This document shows positions 62,816 through 64,000 of a stretch of 64,000 nucleotides of DNA, piece by piece. Below the pieces are notes generated by a model that saw only the letters and a program-made list of their open reading frames with translations, did no database searches and was not told the DNA's origin. Location of the stretch: the NCBI RefSeq assembly GCF_008630495.1, contig NZ_VWOJ01000001.1:806001-870000 (forward strand), in the 5' to 3' direction. Position numbers and translations under genes: made by a program. The DNA comes from Alkalicaulis satelles. Lineage in GTDB: Bacteria; Pseudomonadota; Alphaproteobacteria; Caulobacterales; Maricaulaceae. Position 1 is the stretch's first letter. The number at the start of each line of letters is the position of its first letter.

Positions 62816-63988
62816 TCAGGATGTCGAGCGCGGCTTGCGCGGCCGGCGGGACGGCGCAGACGCCGGCTTGTCCGCAGCCTTTTTCGCGGCAGGCTTGCGC
62901 GCAGCCGGTTTCGCCGATGTCTTGGCGGCGGGCTTGGCCGCAGCCTTCGAGGCTGCGCCCGTCTTGGCCGCAGAGGCCGCGCGCGGCTTGCGCGTGGTCT
63001 TGCGCGCAGACGGCTCGGGGGCCGGCTCGGGCGCCGGCTCGGGCAGCGCCTCGGCGGGCGCCACATAGGTCAGCTTCGCTGCATGCTCGGCGGCGCTGGC
63101 GGCGGCTTTCATGATGGCGGGGCTGCGGGCGCCGGACGGCTTGCCTGGCGCGCCGCCATCCTTCTGGACCATGACGCGGTGCGGGAAGGGAATGGAGATG
63201 CCCGCCGCGTCAAACGCCAGCTTGATGCGCCGGTTCACGTCCCAGAACACCGGCCAGAAATCGGGCGCATTCACCCAGCCGCGCGCGAAGAAATCGATGG
63301 AGGAATCACCGAACTTGCCCACTTCGACGAACACCGCCGGATCCTTGTGTACCCGCTCGTCGGCTTCCAGCACATGGCGGATCACCTCGCGCGCCAGCTC
63401 CAGATCGGTGTCGTAATCCACCGAGAAGGTGAAATCGACGCGCCGGGTCTGATAGCCGGAAAAATTGGTGATCACATTGCCCCAGGCCCGGCCATTGGGA
63501 ACGATGATCTGCTTGTTATCGGGCGTGTTGAGCTCGGTCAGGAACAGATTGATGTCCTTGACCGTGCCCATGGTGCCGGAAATGTCGACGAAATCGCCGA
63601 TCTTGTAGGGGCGGAAGAACACGATCATCACGCCCGAGGCCACGTTGGACAGCGTGCCCTGAAGGGCCAGGCCCACCGCCAGCGTCATGGCGCCCAGTGC
63701 GGCCACAAGCGAAGTGGTCTCGACCCCGAAGCGCGTCAGAACGGCGATGATGACCACCGCGATGATGACGTATTTGACCACTGAGGCGAAGAACAGCGCC
63801 AGCGTGGTGTCGATGCGCGGATGCGCGATCGCCCAGGTGCGCACGCGCTTGGAAATGAAGCCCGCAACATAAAGGCCGGCGACGAGAATAAGAGCGGCCA
63901 GGGCCACGTTGGAAAGCACCGCAAGGCCAATACTGGCCATCATGTCGGTGAGCTGTTCGATATCGATATTCATGCCCGTGGCGTCCAT
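62816..63988 (-). CDS. MscS-family mechanosensitive channel with Lys/Ala-rich tail
   Basis: A 390-residue channel. Three helices lie near residues 20-45, 60-85 and 90-115. The pore helix and MscS core read LQGTLSNVASGVMIVFFRPY then KIGDFVDISGTMGTVKDINL, and the soluble vestibule runs to ~275 (AGISIPFPHRVMVQK). Residues ~325-390 are a low-complexity Ala/Lys/Pro/Arg tail like a histone H1 tail. Such channels open on hypo-osmotic shock. Two starts are possible (63988, or ATG 63973, MNIDIEQL). Confidence 0.9.
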   Translation of the reverse strand: MDATGMNIDIEQLTDMMASIGLAVLSNVALAALILVAGLYVAGFISKRVRTWAIAHPRIDTTLALFFASVVKYVIIAVVIIAVLTRFGVETTSLVAALGAMTLAVGLALQGTLSNVASGVMIVFFRPYKIGDFVDISGTMGTVKDINLFLTELNTPDNKQIIVPNGRAWGNVITNFSGYQTRRVDFTFSVDYDTDLELAREVIRHVLEADERVHKDPAVFVEVGKFGDSSIDFFARGWVNAPDFWPVFWDVNRRIKLAFDAAGISIPFPHRVMVQKDGGAPGKPSGARSPAIMKAAASAAEHAAKLTYVAPAEALPEPAPEPAPEPSARKTTRKPRAASAAKTGAASKAAAKPAAKTSAKPAARKPAAKKAADKPASAPSRRPRKPRSTS

Positions 63989-64000
63989 GTGTGCGTCCTC

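Noticed and set aside
1-64000. tRNA, rRNA, CRISPR array, prophage or insertion sequence
   Set aside because: No tRNA T-arm-like GTTCGA context, spaced direct repeats, transposase or integrase frames were recognised by eye; short tRNA-like elements could still be missed.

Overview
The window is a GC-rich, densely packed stretch of alphaproteobacterial core chromosome. Gene content and gene order point to the Caulobacterales/Maricaulales side of the class (Maricaulis/Oceanicaulis-like relatives); that placement is inferred from synteny and protein character, with no 16S gene to confirm it. About 64 protein genes are supported, most in long same-strand runs with 4-base ATGA overlaps. No tRNA, rRNA, CRISPR array, insertion sequence or phage gene was recognised.

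Layout. 1-4112 (+): a lipid-modification operon (5'-truncated FAD oxidoreductase, DUF1365 protein, cyclopropane-synthase-like methyltransferase, crotonase). 4264-6602: a terminator, then I78 inhibitor lipoprotein, holC and pepA on the minus strand. 6763-12145 (+): lptF, lptG, surA, pdxA, rsmA, i.e. LPS export and outer-membrane protein folding, with lptD absent from its usual place before surA. 12210-16374 (+): radA, cvpA, purF and an SDR. 16371-18516 (-): EF-hand protein, ECF sigma factor, probable membrane anti-sigma and a Spy/CpxP-like protein, a candidate envelope-stress unit. 18601-36408 (-): a block known from rhizobia and relatives (PepSY, PhoPQ-type two-component pair, cycHJKL/ccmIEFH cytochrome c maturation, degP, feuPQ-like two-component pair, glnE) interrupted by lineage-specific genes: a 444-residue unknown, a DUF938 methyltransferase, a hydrolase-OsmC fusion and a Tat-exported arginine deiminase.

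36509-38982 (-): a CbpA-like DnaJ protein and gatB. A pair of inverted REP-like palindromes lies at 39108-39177. 39217-58660 (-): the complete 14-gene complex I operon nuoA-N followed by birA, coaX, rnj, mce and a DUF1467 gene. Three extra small genes sit inside the nuo operon: an NTF2/SnoaL-like protein between nuoD and nuoE, and a DUF4258-DUF2283 pair between nuoF and nuoG. The pair is bounded by a short sequence repeated at three gene ends. 58964-62405 (+): a MacA/MacB-type tripartite efflux unit whose adaptor carries an inserted LTxxQ-like helical segment and a 12-glycine run. 62415-63988 (-): a small membrane protein and an MscS channel with a lysine/alanine/proline-rich tail.

Most of the window is housekeeping: energy conservation, cytochrome c maturation, envelope biogenesis, purine, pyridoxal, CoA and biotin metabolism, and nitrogen control. 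The best candidates for something undescribed are the small-gene cassette inside the nuo operon with its repeated junctions, the exported arginine deiminase beside a two-component system, the EF-hand/ECF/Spy-like operon, and the modified MacA adaptor.
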